From Streptomyces sp. ISL-10 (GTDB lineage: Bacteria; Actinomycetota; Actinomycetes; Streptomycetales; Streptomycetaceae): a DNA stretch of 64,000 bases. Within the stretch, counting starts at the first letter, position 1, and every line of letters begins with the position of its first letter. A model generated the notes under the pieces. That model was not told the DNA's origin. It did no database searches and was given only the letters and a program-made list of their open reading frames with translations. The stretch spans positions 1 to 64,000 of the forward strand of contig NZ_JAGGOJ010000014.1 in assembly GCF_018614575.1 (NCBI RefSeq), given 5' to 3'. Below, one piece after another: positions 32,265-40,843 of this stretch. A program made the translations under genes and the position numbers.

Positions 32265-33818
32265 ATGCTGGACATCACCTTGCGTGTGCGTGTAGATGTG
32301 GATGCATGGGTAGCGGCGCAGATGGACATGGGGGTTTGCGATGCTATTGAGCGAAACACACCTGCCGGAAAGCCGGCAGCCGTGAGCGCCCCGCACCTGC
32401 CGAAAGTGGCCGGAATCGATTCAACGGTCCCCGCGCCGACTCATAATCCTGCTCCGCTGCCCCCCGTACATGCCGCACCGCCCGCGCCTGGTGCGGTGAT
32501 CCAGGACCGGCTGGCCGGCTGGGTCTCCGACCTCACCACCCTCCATGAGCTCACCGAGCGTCTGATCAGGACCTCCACGCTCGACGACGCGCTCGACGAA
32601 CTGCTGAGTGCGGGTGCCGCACTGGTCGGAGCCCGCCGCGGGATGGTCGTCCTCGAACCGCCCGGCGACCCCGCGCGCGACGGCGCGTTCAGCGCCGGAA
32701 GCGGTCCGGCGCGCACCAGGGGCCTCGGCCTCAGCCACGCCGACCTCGGCCACATCGAGACCGTGCCGCGCGAGGTCACGGCGTACGGCTCGATCCTGGA
32801 CGGTCGTCACCACGGCACCGTCCACGGTCCCCCCGCCGCCGTTCCCGGACCGGTCGCCCACCCCGATCTGCTCGCCGACGACTCGCTGCATCCGCTGCAC
32901 CGCGAGGTCGCCGTCCGCCTCGGCTACGCCGCGAGTTACACATCGCCGCTGTCCACCGAGGAGTCCGGCACGCTCGGCGCGGCCGTCTGGTTCTACGACG
33001 AACCGGCCTCCCCCGTCGAGCGCCAGATCCATCTCGCGGGCCTCTACATGCGCTACGCGACCGAGCACCTCGCCCGCCTGCTGGAGCTGGAGCGCGCCCG
33101 CGCCACCGCCCTGACCGTGGCCGAGGAACTGCTGCCCAGCCGGCTGCCCCGGGTGCCCGGTGTGCAGCTCGCGGCGCGGCACCGGAGCGGACCACGCGGC
33201 GGCGGCGACTGGTTCGACGCGCTGCCGCTGCCCGAAGGCGCGCTCGGGCTGGCGGTCGGATCGGTCAGCGGATCGGGCCCCAGCGCGCTCGCCGCGATGG
33301 GCCGGCTGCGCGCCTCCCTGCGGGCGTACGCCGTGATGGAGGGCGAGGACCCGGTCGCGGTCCTCTCCGATCTGGAACTGCTGCTGCGCCTGACCGAGCC
33401 CGCGCGCACCGCGACGGCCCTGTTCGCGTACGCCGAACCGGCCTCCCGCAAGATCGTCCTGGCCGGGGCGGGACACACCCCGCCGCTGGTGATCGGGGAG
33501 CGCCGCACGGAGTTCGTCGAGACCTCGCTGTCGGCGCCGCTGGGCATGCTCGCCTGCTGGGAGGCGCCCAGTGTGGAGCTGTCAACGCAGCCTGGAGAAA
33601 CGGTGCTGCTGTACACCGACGGGCTGCTCCGGCGCACCGGCGACCCCATGGACCGGGCGTTCGCACGGCTGCACTCGGCCGCGGTGAGCGTGCCGAAAGC
33701 GGCCAGGAACGATCCCGCGGCGATCGCCGACCACGTGCTCCACACCATGCTGCCGCAGGGACTGGACCAGGCGGACGACGGCGAGGACGTCGTCCTGCTG
33801 GCTGCCCGTTTCGACTGA
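32265..33818 (+). CDS. GAF/PP2C (SpoIIE-type) protein lacking a metal ligand
   Basis: 517 aa. The N-terminal 80 residues are poorly conserved (GTG at 32382 is another possible start). Residues about 90-270 form a GAF-like sensor (LHELTERLIRTSTLDDALDE, AALVGARRGMVVLE) and 290-517 a SpoIIE/RsbU PP2C domain (GGGDWFDALPL, GHTPPLVIGERR, VLLYTDGLLRRTG, GEDVVLLAARF). The usual GDVxGHG loop reads GSVSGSG, losing the metal-binding Asp, so it may be a pseudo-phosphatase or have altered activity. RsbU-like proteins dephosphorylate anti-anti-sigma factors; two RsbW-like kinases lie within 5 kb. Confidence 0.85.
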   Translation: MLDITLRVRVDVDAWVAAQMDMGVCDAIERNTPAGKPAAVSAPHLPKVAGIDSTVPAPTHNPAPLPPVHAAPPAPGAVIQDRLAGWVSDLTTLHELTERLIRTSTLDDALDELLSAGAALVGARRGMVVLEPPGDPARDGAFSAGSGPARTRGLGLSHADLGHIETVPREVTAYGSILDGRHHGTVHGPPAAVPGPVAHPDLLADDSLHPLHREVAVRLGYAASYTSPLSTEESGTLGAAVWFYDEPASPVERQIHLAGLYMRYATEHLARLLELERARATALTVAEELLPSRLPRVPGVQLAARHRSGPRGGGDWFDALPLPEGALGLAVGSVSGSGPSALAAMGRLRASLRAYAVMEGEDPVAVLSDLELLLRLTEPARTATALFAYAEPASRKIVLAGAGHTPPLVIGERRTEFVETSLSAPLGMLACWEAPSVELSTQPGETVLLYTDGLLRRTGDPMDRAFARLHSAAVSVPKAARNDPAAIADHVLHTMLPQGLDQADDGEDVVLLAARFD

Positions 33819-33947
33819 TTCACCACTTCTCACAGGACCGCTCCGCCGCTCTTCCCCTCGCACATACGATGGAGACGCCCCTCCCGCCCGAACGGCGGCC
33901 GGGGCCCATTCTCGTATCGCGAAGGCCGACAGGCCCAGGAGGCAGAC

Positions 33948-35408
33948 GTGGCGGAGGAACTCACCCCGGAGACCCCGGAAGAGGACGAGCAGCCGGTCAA
34001 GCAGCGCAAGAACGGCCTGTACCCGGGTGTGTCCGACGAGCTGGCCGAGAACATGACGACCGGCTGGGCCGACACCGAGCTGCGCGATCTCGAGCCCATC
34101 GCGCAGGCCGCGCAGACCGCCGCCCGCCGTGCGGCGCTCTCGGCGCGCTTCCCCGGCGAGCGCCTGGTGATCCCCGCGGGCAACCTCAAGACCCGCTCGA
34201 ACGACACCGAGTACAGCTTCCGCGCCTCCACCGAGTACGCGTACCTGACCGGCGACCAGACGGAGGACGGCGTCCTCGTCCTCGAGCCCAGGGGTGACGG
34301 CCACGTCGCCACCGTGTACGTGCTGCCGCGCTCCAACCGGGAGAACGGTGAGTTCTGGCTGTCCGGACAGGGCGAGCTGTGGGTCGGCCGCCGCCACTCG
34401 CCGGCCGAGGCCGAGCAGTTGCTCGGCATCCCCGCCGCGGACGTGCGCGAGCTGCCCGAGAAGCTGCGCGAGGCGACCGGTCCCGTCCGTGTCGTCCGCG
34501 GTCACGACGCCGGCATCGAGGCCGCCCTCACCGACAAGGTGACCGCCGAGCGCGACGAGGAACTGCGCGTCCACCTCTCCGAGGCACGTGTCGTCAAGGA
34601 CGACTTCGAGATCGCTGAGCTGCAGAAGGCGTGCGACGCGACCACCCGCGGTTTCGAGGACGTCGTCAAGGTCCTGGACAAGGCCGAGGCGACCAGCGAG
34701 CGCTACATCGAGGGCACGTTCTTCCTGCGCGCCCGTGTCGAGGGCAACGACGTCGGCTACGGCTCCATCTGCGCCGCCGGTCCCCACGCCACCACCCTCC
34801 ACTGGGTCCGCAACGACGGCCCCGTCCGCTCGGGCGACCTGCTCCTTCTCGACGCCGGTGTGGAGACCACCACCCTCTACACCGCCGACGTCACCCGCAC
34901 CCTGCCCATCAGCGGCCGATACACCGTCCTCCAGCGCAAGATCTACGACGCGGTCTACGAGGCCCAGGAAGCCGGCATCGCAGCAGTGAAGCCGGGTGCC
35001 AAGTACCGCGACTTCCACGACGCCGCCCAGCGCGTCCTCGCCGAGAAGCTCGTCGAATGGGGGCTCGTCGAAGGCCCCGTCGAGCGCGTCCTCGAGCTCG
35101 GCCTCCAGCGCCGCTGGACCCTCCACGGCACCGGCCACATGCTCGGCATGGACGTCCACGACTGCGCCGCCGCCCGCACCGAGACCTACGTCGACGGCAC
35201 GCTGGAGCCGGGCATGTGCCTGACCGTCGAGCCCGGACTGTACTTCCAGGCCGACGACCTGACCGTGCCCGAGGAGTACCGGGGCATCGGCGTCCGCATC
35301 GAGGACGACATCCTCGTCACCGAGGACGGAAACCGGAACCTCTCCGCCGCGCTGCCGCGCCAGGCCGACGAGGTCGAGGCCTGGATGGCCGCCCTGCGCC
35401 AGGGCTGA
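33948..35408 (+). CDS. pepP: Xaa-Pro aminopeptidase (aminopeptidase P)
   Basis: 486 aa, GTG start 33948. An N-terminal creatinase/AMP_N domain (about 45-190, TEYSFRASTEYAYLTGDQTE) is followed by a pita-bread M24B peptidase with all five metal ligands in their motifs: LLLDAGVE (Asp), TADVTRTLP (Asp), HGTGHMLGMDVHD (His), LTVEPGLYF (Glu) and GVRIEDDILVT (Glu). Removes N-terminal residues preceding proline in the cytoplasm, using two manganese ions. Length normal. Confidence 0.95.
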   Translation: MAEELTPETPEEDEQPVKQRKNGLYPGVSDELAENMTTGWADTELRDLEPIAQAAQTAARRAALSARFPGERLVIPAGNLKTRSNDTEYSFRASTEYAYLTGDQTEDGVLVLEPRGDGHVATVYVLPRSNRENGEFWLSGQGELWVGRRHSPAEAEQLLGIPAADVRELPEKLREATGPVRVVRGHDAGIEAALTDKVTAERDEELRVHLSEARVVKDDFEIAELQKACDATTRGFEDVVKVLDKAEATSERYIEGTFFLRARVEGNDVGYGSICAAGPHATTLHWVRNDGPVRSGDLLLLDAGVETTTLYTADVTRTLPISGRYTVLQRKIYDAVYEAQEAGIAAVKPGAKYRDFHDAAQRVLAEKLVEWGLVEGPVERVLELGLQRRWTLHGTGHMLGMDVHDCAAARTETYVDGTLEPGMCLTVEPGLYFQADDLTVPEEYRGIGVRIEDDILVTEDGNRNLSAALPRQADEVEAWMAALRQG

Positions 35409-35424
35409 ACCGGTACCGACGACG

Positions 35425-35466
35425 AGGGCGCGCCGCTCAGGAGACTCCGAGCAGCGCGCCCTCGCG
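35425..35466. terminator. Bidirectional terminator between convergent genes
   Basis: GAGGGCGCGCCGCTC and GAGCAGCGCGCCCTC pair with one mismatch around a loop of about 10 nt. The hairpin overlaps the 3' end of the leftward ATPase gene and serves pepP from the other side. Confidence 0.65.
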
Positions 35467-35889
35467 CCATTTGAGGATCTTGTCGAAGCTGACCACCGCG
35501 CCCCGCCCCGGTCGGCTGCGGACATGGACGTGGTCGGCGAGCTGCTCGATCAGACAGAGCCCCCGGCCGCTCTCCGCGGACGACGGTGCGGTGTGCCCGC
35601 ACAGCGAGCCGCGCCGCGGGACGAAGCCGGGCCCCGAATCCGCCACCTCGATACGGCACTTCTCGCCGTCCAGGTACGCCGTCACCCGGTATCCCCCCGA
35701 CGCGCCGTGTGCGTCCGCGCCGCCACCATGCTCCACGGCGTTCGCACACGCCTCGGTGAGGGCCACCGACAGGTCGTAGGAGATGTCCGGGTCGACGCCC
35801 GCGGTCTCCATCGTGCCGAGCAGCAGCCGGCGGGCGAGCGGCACGCTCGCAGCCTCACGCCGCAGATGGAGGGACCACCAGATGCTCAT
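35437..35889 (-). CDS. Anti-sigma-factor-type ATP-binding protein (HATPase, RsbW-like)
   Basis: 150 aa from the ATG at 35889 (MSIWWSLHLRREAASVPLAR). GHKL motifs: N box SVALTEACANAVEHGGG, G1 IEVADSGPGFVP and G2 ESGRGLCLIEQLADHV. It is a stand-alone serine kinase/anti-sigma fold like the one at 28201-28713, and lies near the PP2C-like gene at 32265; a partner-switching set is possible but no anti-anti-sigma gene is visible. Convergent with pepP. Confidence 0.9.
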   Translation of the reverse strand: MSIWWSLHLRREAASVPLARRLLLGTMETAGVDPDISYDLSVALTEACANAVEHGGGADAHGASGGYRVTAYLDGEKCRIEVADSGPGFVPRRGSLCGHTAPSSAESGRGLCLIEQLADHVHVRSRPGRGAVVSFDKILKWREGALLGVS

Positions 35890-36092
35890 GCTCCAGCCTC
35901 CTGGCCGCGGCTCGACATACCGATACGTATTGCCCGTGAGCACGCTCCGTAAGCACACGGTCGCTGTGGCGGCCCTCGTTCGGCGGATGCGGAGGCGCGT
36001 TCCCCGGTGTATGTCGGCAGCCCGGGCCGAAAAGGGGATCTTCCGGACCTGCCGTACGGGCGCGAACGGCGCAGTGCGATGATGACCCGGCC

Positions 36093-36875
36093 ATGTCGTC
36101 CACGCATCACGCACGCGCCGGAGCCGGTCTGCGGCTGCTGAGGGCCGCGGTGTTCACCGCGGTCTGCGTCGTGCTGTCCGGGACCGGACATGTGCTGGCC
36201 GCCTGCGAGGGCGTTCCGCTGTGGACGCTCGCGCTCGGGAGCGCCGGGATCTTCGCGCTGGTCGTGCCGTTCACGGGACGGCAGCGTTCGCTGCCGTCCA
36301 TCGCGGCCGTACTGACCGCCGGACAGCTCGGGCTGCACTCGCTGTTCGGCATCGGACAGAGCCGGCTGCACCTGGCACAGACCGCCGACGACGCGCTGAT
36401 CAGGACGGCCGCCAAGCTGATCTGCGGCGCGGGGGCCGCCTCGCTCAGCGCCACCGACGCGCGGCGCATCCTCACCATGGCCGGCATCGACCCGGCCGCG
36501 CACACCGCTCACGCGCATGTCGCCGCGGCGGCGACGGCGGGCCCCGAGATGCCCTCGCCGGCCATGGTGCTCGGCCACCTGCTGGCCGGTGTCGCGACCG
36601 GGCTGCTGCTGCGGCGCGGGGACGCGGCACTGCTGCGGCTGATGCTGCTGTCCGCCGACTCCGCGCATGAGGTCGCCGAGACGGCGCGGCTGCGCGCCCT
36701 GCGGGCGGCCGTCGTACTCGTAGGGGCCCTGCATGCCGGTCTGCCCGGCACGCCGGCGCACCTGCCCCGCCCGGCGGCGCACATGGCAGGGCCGCCTCCG
36801 CCGACGGCCGGCGAGGTTCTCCAGCACACGGTGATCAGGCGCGGGCCACCGCGCGTATTGGTGCTCAACGCCTAG
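36093..36875 (+). CDS. Membrane protein of the copper-linked operon
   Basis: 260 aa. Hydrophobic helices around 16-36 (LLRAAVFTAVCVVLSGTGHV), 43-60, 68-90 and 150-172 suggest an inner-membrane protein. A His-rich loop (AHTAHAHVAAAA, with GQSRLHLAQTADD before it) could bind metal. No family name recalled, but an equivalent gene precedes ycnI in Streptomyces. It starts on the strand opposite and close to the leftward ATPase, and 96 bp separate it from the YcnI gene, so it may head the copper operon. Confidence 0.7.
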   Translation: MSSTHHARAGAGLRLLRAAVFTAVCVVLSGTGHVLAACEGVPLWTLALGSAGIFALVVPFTGRQRSLPSIAAVLTAGQLGLHSLFGIGQSRLHLAQTADDALIRTAAKLICGAGAASLSATDARRILTMAGIDPAAHTAHAHVAAAATAGPEMPSPAMVLGHLLAGVATGLLLRRGDAALLRLMLLSADSAHEVAETARLRALRAAVVLVGALHAGLPGTPAHLPRPAAHMAGPPPPTAGEVLQHTVIRRGPPRVLVLNA

Positions 36876-36971
36876 TCGCGGCTCGCTCGACGGGAGCGGA
36901 GCCGCCGTGTCCGCGCACGCCGGTGCGCCGGGGCACCCTCGTCTCTCCTTCACCGTGGAGTCTTTGCCAGC

Positions 36972-37715
36972 ATGAACGTCTACCGCGTTGCCGCCGCTGC
37001 CGTCGCCGCCGCCACATCCGTCGTCGCCCTCTCGGGCGCCGCCTTCGCGCACGTCGGCGTGCAGCCGCAGGGCGAGGCCGCCAAGGGCGGCTACGCCACC
37101 GTCAACGTCAAGGTCCCCAACGAGCGCGACAACGCCTCGACCGTCAAGGTGGAGGTCGCCATGCCCTCCGAGCACCCGCTGGCGTCCGTGATGCCGCAGC
37201 CGGTGCCCGGCTGGAAGGTCGAGGTCACCAGGGCCGAGCTCGACAAGCCGCTGGAGGTGCACGGCAAGCAGATCACCGAGGCCGTCTCCAAGGTCACCTG
37301 GACCGCCGACGGCTCGAAGATCGGCCCCGGCCAGTTCCAGCAGTTCCCCCTCTCCCTCGGCCGGCTGCCCGAGGACACCGACCGTATGGTCTTCAAGGCG
37401 ATCCAGACCTACGACAACAAGGAGGTCGTGCGCTGGATCGAGGAGCCGAAGGAAGGCGGCGAGGAGCCCGAGTCCCCCGCTCCCGTGCTGAAGCTCTCCG
37501 CCGCGGCCGACGACCACCACGGCGGGGGCGCGGCAGGCGCCGCCGAAGACAGCAGGAACGGCGGCCACGACAAGGCGGCCTCGCACACCGAGGCCGCGGC
37601 CTCCTCCTCCGACGGCAGTGACTCCACGGCCCGCGTCCTGGGGGTCGTCGGCATCGTCGTCGGCGTCGCGGGCGTGGCCTTCGGGGTCCTGGCCGGCCGC
37701 CGCCGCAGCTCCTGA
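36972..37715 (+). CDS. YcnI-like copper-binding protein (DUF1775)
   Basis: 247 aa. The signal peptide ends AFAHVGVQ: cleavage would expose an N-terminal histidine, the copper ligand of YcnI proteins. The DUF1775 domain follows (YATVNVKVPNERDNASTVKV, VPGWKVEVTRAELDKP, TWTADGSKIGPGQFQQFPLS), then a His- and Ser-rich linker, a C-terminal membrane helix (VLGVVGIVVGVAGVAFGVLA) and RRRSS. Extracytoplasmic, anchored, and expected to hold or deliver Cu(II). First of a run of copper genes. Confidence 0.92.
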   Translation: MNVYRVAAAAVAAATSVVALSGAAFAHVGVQPQGEAAKGGYATVNVKVPNERDNASTVKVEVAMPSEHPLASVMPQPVPGWKVEVTRAELDKPLEVHGKQITEAVSKVTWTADGSKIGPGQFQQFPLSLGRLPEDTDRMVFKAIQTYDNKEVVRWIEEPKEGGEEPESPAPVLKLSAAADDHHGGGAAGAAEDSRNGGHDKAASHTEAAASSSDGSDSTARVLGVVGIVVGVAGVAFGVLAGRRRSS

Positions 37716-37750
37716 AGCCCCCGATCCACCACGTCTGGAAACTGAACACC

Positions 37751-38410
37751 ATGCGTAACAAGACCCCGCTCGCGGCCGCCCTCGTCGTGGCCGCCGGGCT
37801 CTCCCTGTCCGCCTGCGCAACCGCTGACGAACAAGCGGCGGCAAAGCCCGACTTCGACATCTCGGCGCAGAAGAAGACCGAGGCCGCGACGGTGCTCGAA
37901 GAGCCGAAGACCAAGCCGGACCTCGTCCTGACCGACACCCGCGGCGAGAGGTTCGACCTGCGGGAGCGGACCAAGGGCAAGCCGACGCTGATCTACTTCG
38001 GCTACACCCACTGTCCCGACGTCTGCCCGCTGACGATGAGCAACATCGCCATCGCCAGGAAGCAGCTGCCCAAGGCCGATCAGGACAAGCTCCAGGTCGT
38101 GTTCGTCACCACCGACCCGGAGCGGGACACCTCCGCCGAACTCGCCAAGTGGCTGCCGAGCGCGGGTGATCCGTCCTTCATCGGGCTGACCGGCGACTTC
38201 CCCGCCATCCAGGCGGGCGCACGCGCGATCGGCATCGGCATCGACCCGCCGAAGAAGGAGAAGGACGGCACCGTCGTCTCCATGCACGGCGCCCAGGTCA
38301 TCGCGTTCTCGCCGAAGACCGACAAGGGATACGTCCTGTACGGCGAGGACACCACGGCCGACGACTGGGCCAAGGACCTGCCGAAGTTGATCAAGGGGGA
38401 GACCCCGTGA
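37751..38410 (+). CDS. SCO1/SenC-type copper chaperone lipoprotein
   Basis: 219 aa. Lipobox LSAC (Cys at about 17) anchors a thioredoxin-fold domain with the copper-binding CPDVC motif (YFGYTHCPDVCPLTM) and the third ligand His in VSMHGAQVIAF. SCO proteins load or reduce the CuA site of cytochrome oxidase. Its stop overlaps the PCuAC gene start by 4 bp, and both follow ycnI, a typical oxidase copper-delivery set; no oxidase gene lies in this operon. Confidence 0.93.
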   Translation: MRNKTPLAAALVVAAGLSLSACATADEQAAAKPDFDISAQKKTEAATVLEEPKTKPDLVLTDTRGERFDLRERTKGKPTLIYFGYTHCPDVCPLTMSNIAIARKQLPKADQDKLQVVFVTTDPERDTSAELAKWLPSAGDPSFIGLTGDFPAIQAGARAIGIGIDPPKKEKDGTVVSMHGAQVIAFSPKTDKGYVLYGEDTTADDWAKDLPKLIKGETP

Positions 38411-38856
38411 TCCGCCGGCGTACTCCGCTCGCCGTCGCCGTCGCCGTGGGAGCCTGCCTGACGCTCGCGGGCTGCTCGGCGGACGACGGCCCGGAGTTGA
38501 CGGTCAGCGGCGCCTTCATGCCGCAGCCCGTCGACGACATGGCCGCCGGGTTCCTCACCGTCGAGAACAGCGGCGCCACGGCGGACAAGCTCACCTCGGT
38601 CACCAGCGACATCGCGGACGACGTGACCATCCACGAGTCGAGGAACCAGAGGATGCGGCAGGTGACGTCGTTCGACATTCCCGCCGACGGCACGCTCGCT
38701 CTCGAACGCGGCGGCAGCCACATCATGTTCATGGCGCTGAAGCAGCGGCCGAAGCAGGGCGACACAGTCGCGGTCGAGCTGCACTTCGAGAAGTCGGACC
38801 CGATCACGGTGGAGGTCCCCGTCAAGGAGACCGCCTACCGCCCGCAGAAGCACTGA
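38407..38856 (+). CDS. PCu(A)C-type copper chaperone lipoprotein
   Basis: 149 aa, GTG start overlapping sco. Lipobox LAGC then a PCuAC domain with its methionine/histidine site: FMPQPVDDMAAGFLTVENSG, VTIHES, MRQV and GGSHIMFMALKQ (the HxM pair). It carries Cu(I) outside the membrane and partners SCO in building the CuA centre. Twenty bp before the CopC-CopD gene. Confidence 0.93.
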   Translation: MIRRRTPLAVAVAVGACLTLAGCSADDGPELTVSGAFMPQPVDDMAAGFLTVENSGATADKLTSVTSDIADDVTIHESRNQRMRQVTSFDIPADGTLALERGGSHIMFMALKQRPKQGDTVAVELHFEKSDPITVEVPVKETAYRPQKH

Positions 38857-38875
38857 GCAGTGAGGGACTGATCGC

Positions 38876-40837
38876 ATGATGACAGCCACCGCCCCGCGCT
38901 TCGGCCCGTCCCGGCTGCGGCTGCTGCTCACGGCGGCCGTGCTCGTCGGCACGCTCATCGGCGCACTGCTCGCCGCGGCGGGCCCGGCCGCGGCGCATGC
39001 CGCGCTGCTCGCGAGCGATCCGAAGGACGGGGCGGTGGTGCCCACCGCGCCCAAGGAGGTCACGCTCACCTTCTCCGAGCAGATCGCCATGGGCGACGAC
39101 TCGATCCGCGTGCTCGAACCCAGCGGAAAGCGCGCCGACACCGCCGAGGTCCGCGACCTGGGCTCCGGCGGCAGCGTCCGCTACGGCGTCGCCCTGCACG
39201 CGGGCCTGCCCAACGGCACGTACACCGTGGCCTGGCAGGCGGTCTCGGCGGACAGCCACCCCGTCGCCGGAGCCTTCACCTTCTCCATCGGCACACCGTC
39301 GAAGACCACGGTCGCGCTGCCCGACCAGGAGGCCGGCGGCGGAGCCGTCGGCGTGCTGTACGGGATCGCGCGTTACGCCTCGTACGCGGGCTTCGTCCTG
39401 CTCACCGGCGGCGCGGCCTTCGTGCTCCTGTGCTGGCGGCGCGGTGCGTCCGTACGGCCCGTGCAGCGGCTGGTCGCCCACGGCTGGGTGACACTCACCG
39501 CGGCCACCCTGGCGATGCTGCTGCTGCGGTCCCCCTACACCGGGTCGGGCGCACTCGCGGACGTGCTCGACCTCGGCCGGCTGGGGGACGTGCTGGAGAC
39601 CAAGACCGGAGCCGCGCTCGTCTCCCGGCTGCTGCTGCTCGGCGCCGCCGCGCTCTTCGTCGCGGTGCTGTTCGGCGCGTACGCCCGCTCGTTGCCCACG
39701 GCCGGTCTGCCCGAGGGCGCGTCCCCTGAGGACGAGGAGTCGAAGGCGGACGAGGACAAACGCAAGGACCTCACCTTCGGGCTCGCCATGGGCGGCACCG
39801 TCGTCGCGGCCGGGATCGCCGCGACGTGGGCGCTGTCGGAGCACGCCTCCACCGGCCTCCAGCCGGGGCTCGCCATGCCCGTGGACGTCCTGCACCTGCT
39901 GGCCGTCGCGGTCTGGCTCGGCGGCCTGGCCACCCTGCTGACCGCGCTGTACCGCGGGCCGGCCGTGGAGCGCGCGGCCGTGCAGCGGTTCTCCACGGCC
40001 GCGTTCTTCAGCGTGGTCGTGCTGGCCGTGACCGGGCTCTACCAGTCGTGGCGGCAGGTCGGCTCGTGGTCGGCGCTCACCGGGACGCGGTACGGCGGGC
40101 TGCTGCTGCTCAAGATCGGCCTCGTGGCGGTGCTGGTCGCCGTCGCATGGATCTCGCGGCGCTGGACCGCGCGCCTGTCGGAGGTCAGGGAGGCTGCCGC
40201 AGAAGCGGACCAGGCGGCCACGGAGTCCGTCCGGGAAGCGGACGGCGAAGCTCCGGCCGACCCGGTCCGCGCCGCTCAACTCGCCCGTCAGAAGGCCGCC
40301 GTGGCCACCGCCGAGCGCCGACGCACCAGGGACTCCGACGCGGAACGCTCCGGACTGCGCCGTACGGTCCTGGCCGAGGCGGCCGTCGCGGTCGTGCTGC
40401 TGGGCGTGACGACCGTGCTCACCTCGACCGAACCGGGGCGCACGCAGGAGGCGGCCGCGCGCGGCGGCGAGCAGTCGTCCGCTCCCGCGCCCACCGGGCC
40501 CGCCGAGATCGAGGTCCCCTTCGACACCGGCGGCGAGCAGGGCCAGGGCACCGTACGGCTCAGCCTCGACCCCGCGCGGCCCGGTGCGAACGAGATGCAT
40601 GTGTGGACTGAGACGCCGGACGGCAAGCCGCTGGACGCCCCCGAGCTGAAGGTGTCCTTCACGCTGGAGGCGAAGGAGATCGGTCCGCTGCCGATCACTC
40701 CCGACCGTGTGGCGGCGGGACACTGGAGCGCGAGTGCGGTCCAGATCCCCATGCCGGGCAGCTGGCGGGTCAAGGTGACCGTGCGGACCTCCGACATCGA
40801 CCAGACCACCGTCGACAAGAACATCGAGATCGGCTGA
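38876..40837 (+). CDS. CopC-CopD fusion copper-resistance/uptake protein
   Basis: 653 aa. The signal sequence ends AAAHAALLAS, leaving the N-terminal His of a CopC domain (about 41-135, DPKDGAVVPTAPKEVTLTFS, SADSHPVAGAFTFSIG). A CopD part of about eight membrane helices follows (160-520), interrupted by two charged cytoplasmic loops rich in A/E/K, and a C-terminal extracytoplasmic domain resembling YtkA (AEIEVPFDTGGEQGQGTVRL, PGSWRVKVTVRTSDIDQTTV). Imports or partitions periplasmic-side copper. Operonic between the PCuAC and Dyp peroxidase genes. Confidence 0.92.
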   Translation: MMTATAPRFGPSRLRLLLTAAVLVGTLIGALLAAAGPAAAHAALLASDPKDGAVVPTAPKEVTLTFSEQIAMGDDSIRVLEPSGKRADTAEVRDLGSGGSVRYGVALHAGLPNGTYTVAWQAVSADSHPVAGAFTFSIGTPSKTTVALPDQEAGGGAVGVLYGIARYASYAGFVLLTGGAAFVLLCWRRGASVRPVQRLVAHGWVTLTAATLAMLLLRSPYTGSGALADVLDLGRLGDVLETKTGAALVSRLLLLGAAALFVAVLFGAYARSLPTAGLPEGASPEDEESKADEDKRKDLTFGLAMGGTVVAAGIAATWALSEHASTGLQPGLAMPVDVLHLLAVAVWLGGLATLLTALYRGPAVERAAVQRFSTAAFFSVVVLAVTGLYQSWRQVGSWSALTGTRYGGLLLLKIGLVAVLVAVAWISRRWTARLSEVREAAAEADQAATESVREADGEAPADPVRAAQLARQKAAVATAERRRTRDSDAERSGLRRTVLAEAAVAVVLLGVTTVLTSTEPGRTQEAAARGGEQSSAPAPTGPAEIEVPFDTGGEQGQGTVRLSLDPARPGANEMHVWTETPDGKPLDAPELKVSFTLEAKEIGPLPITPDRVAAGHWSASAVQIPMPGSWRVKVTVRTSDIDQTTVDKNIEIG

Positions 40838-40843
40838 ACACCA

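Noticed and set aside
33582..35525. 647-aa open frame antisense to pepP
   Set aside because: Shadow of high-GC codon bias; the sense strand encodes complete aminopeptidase P.
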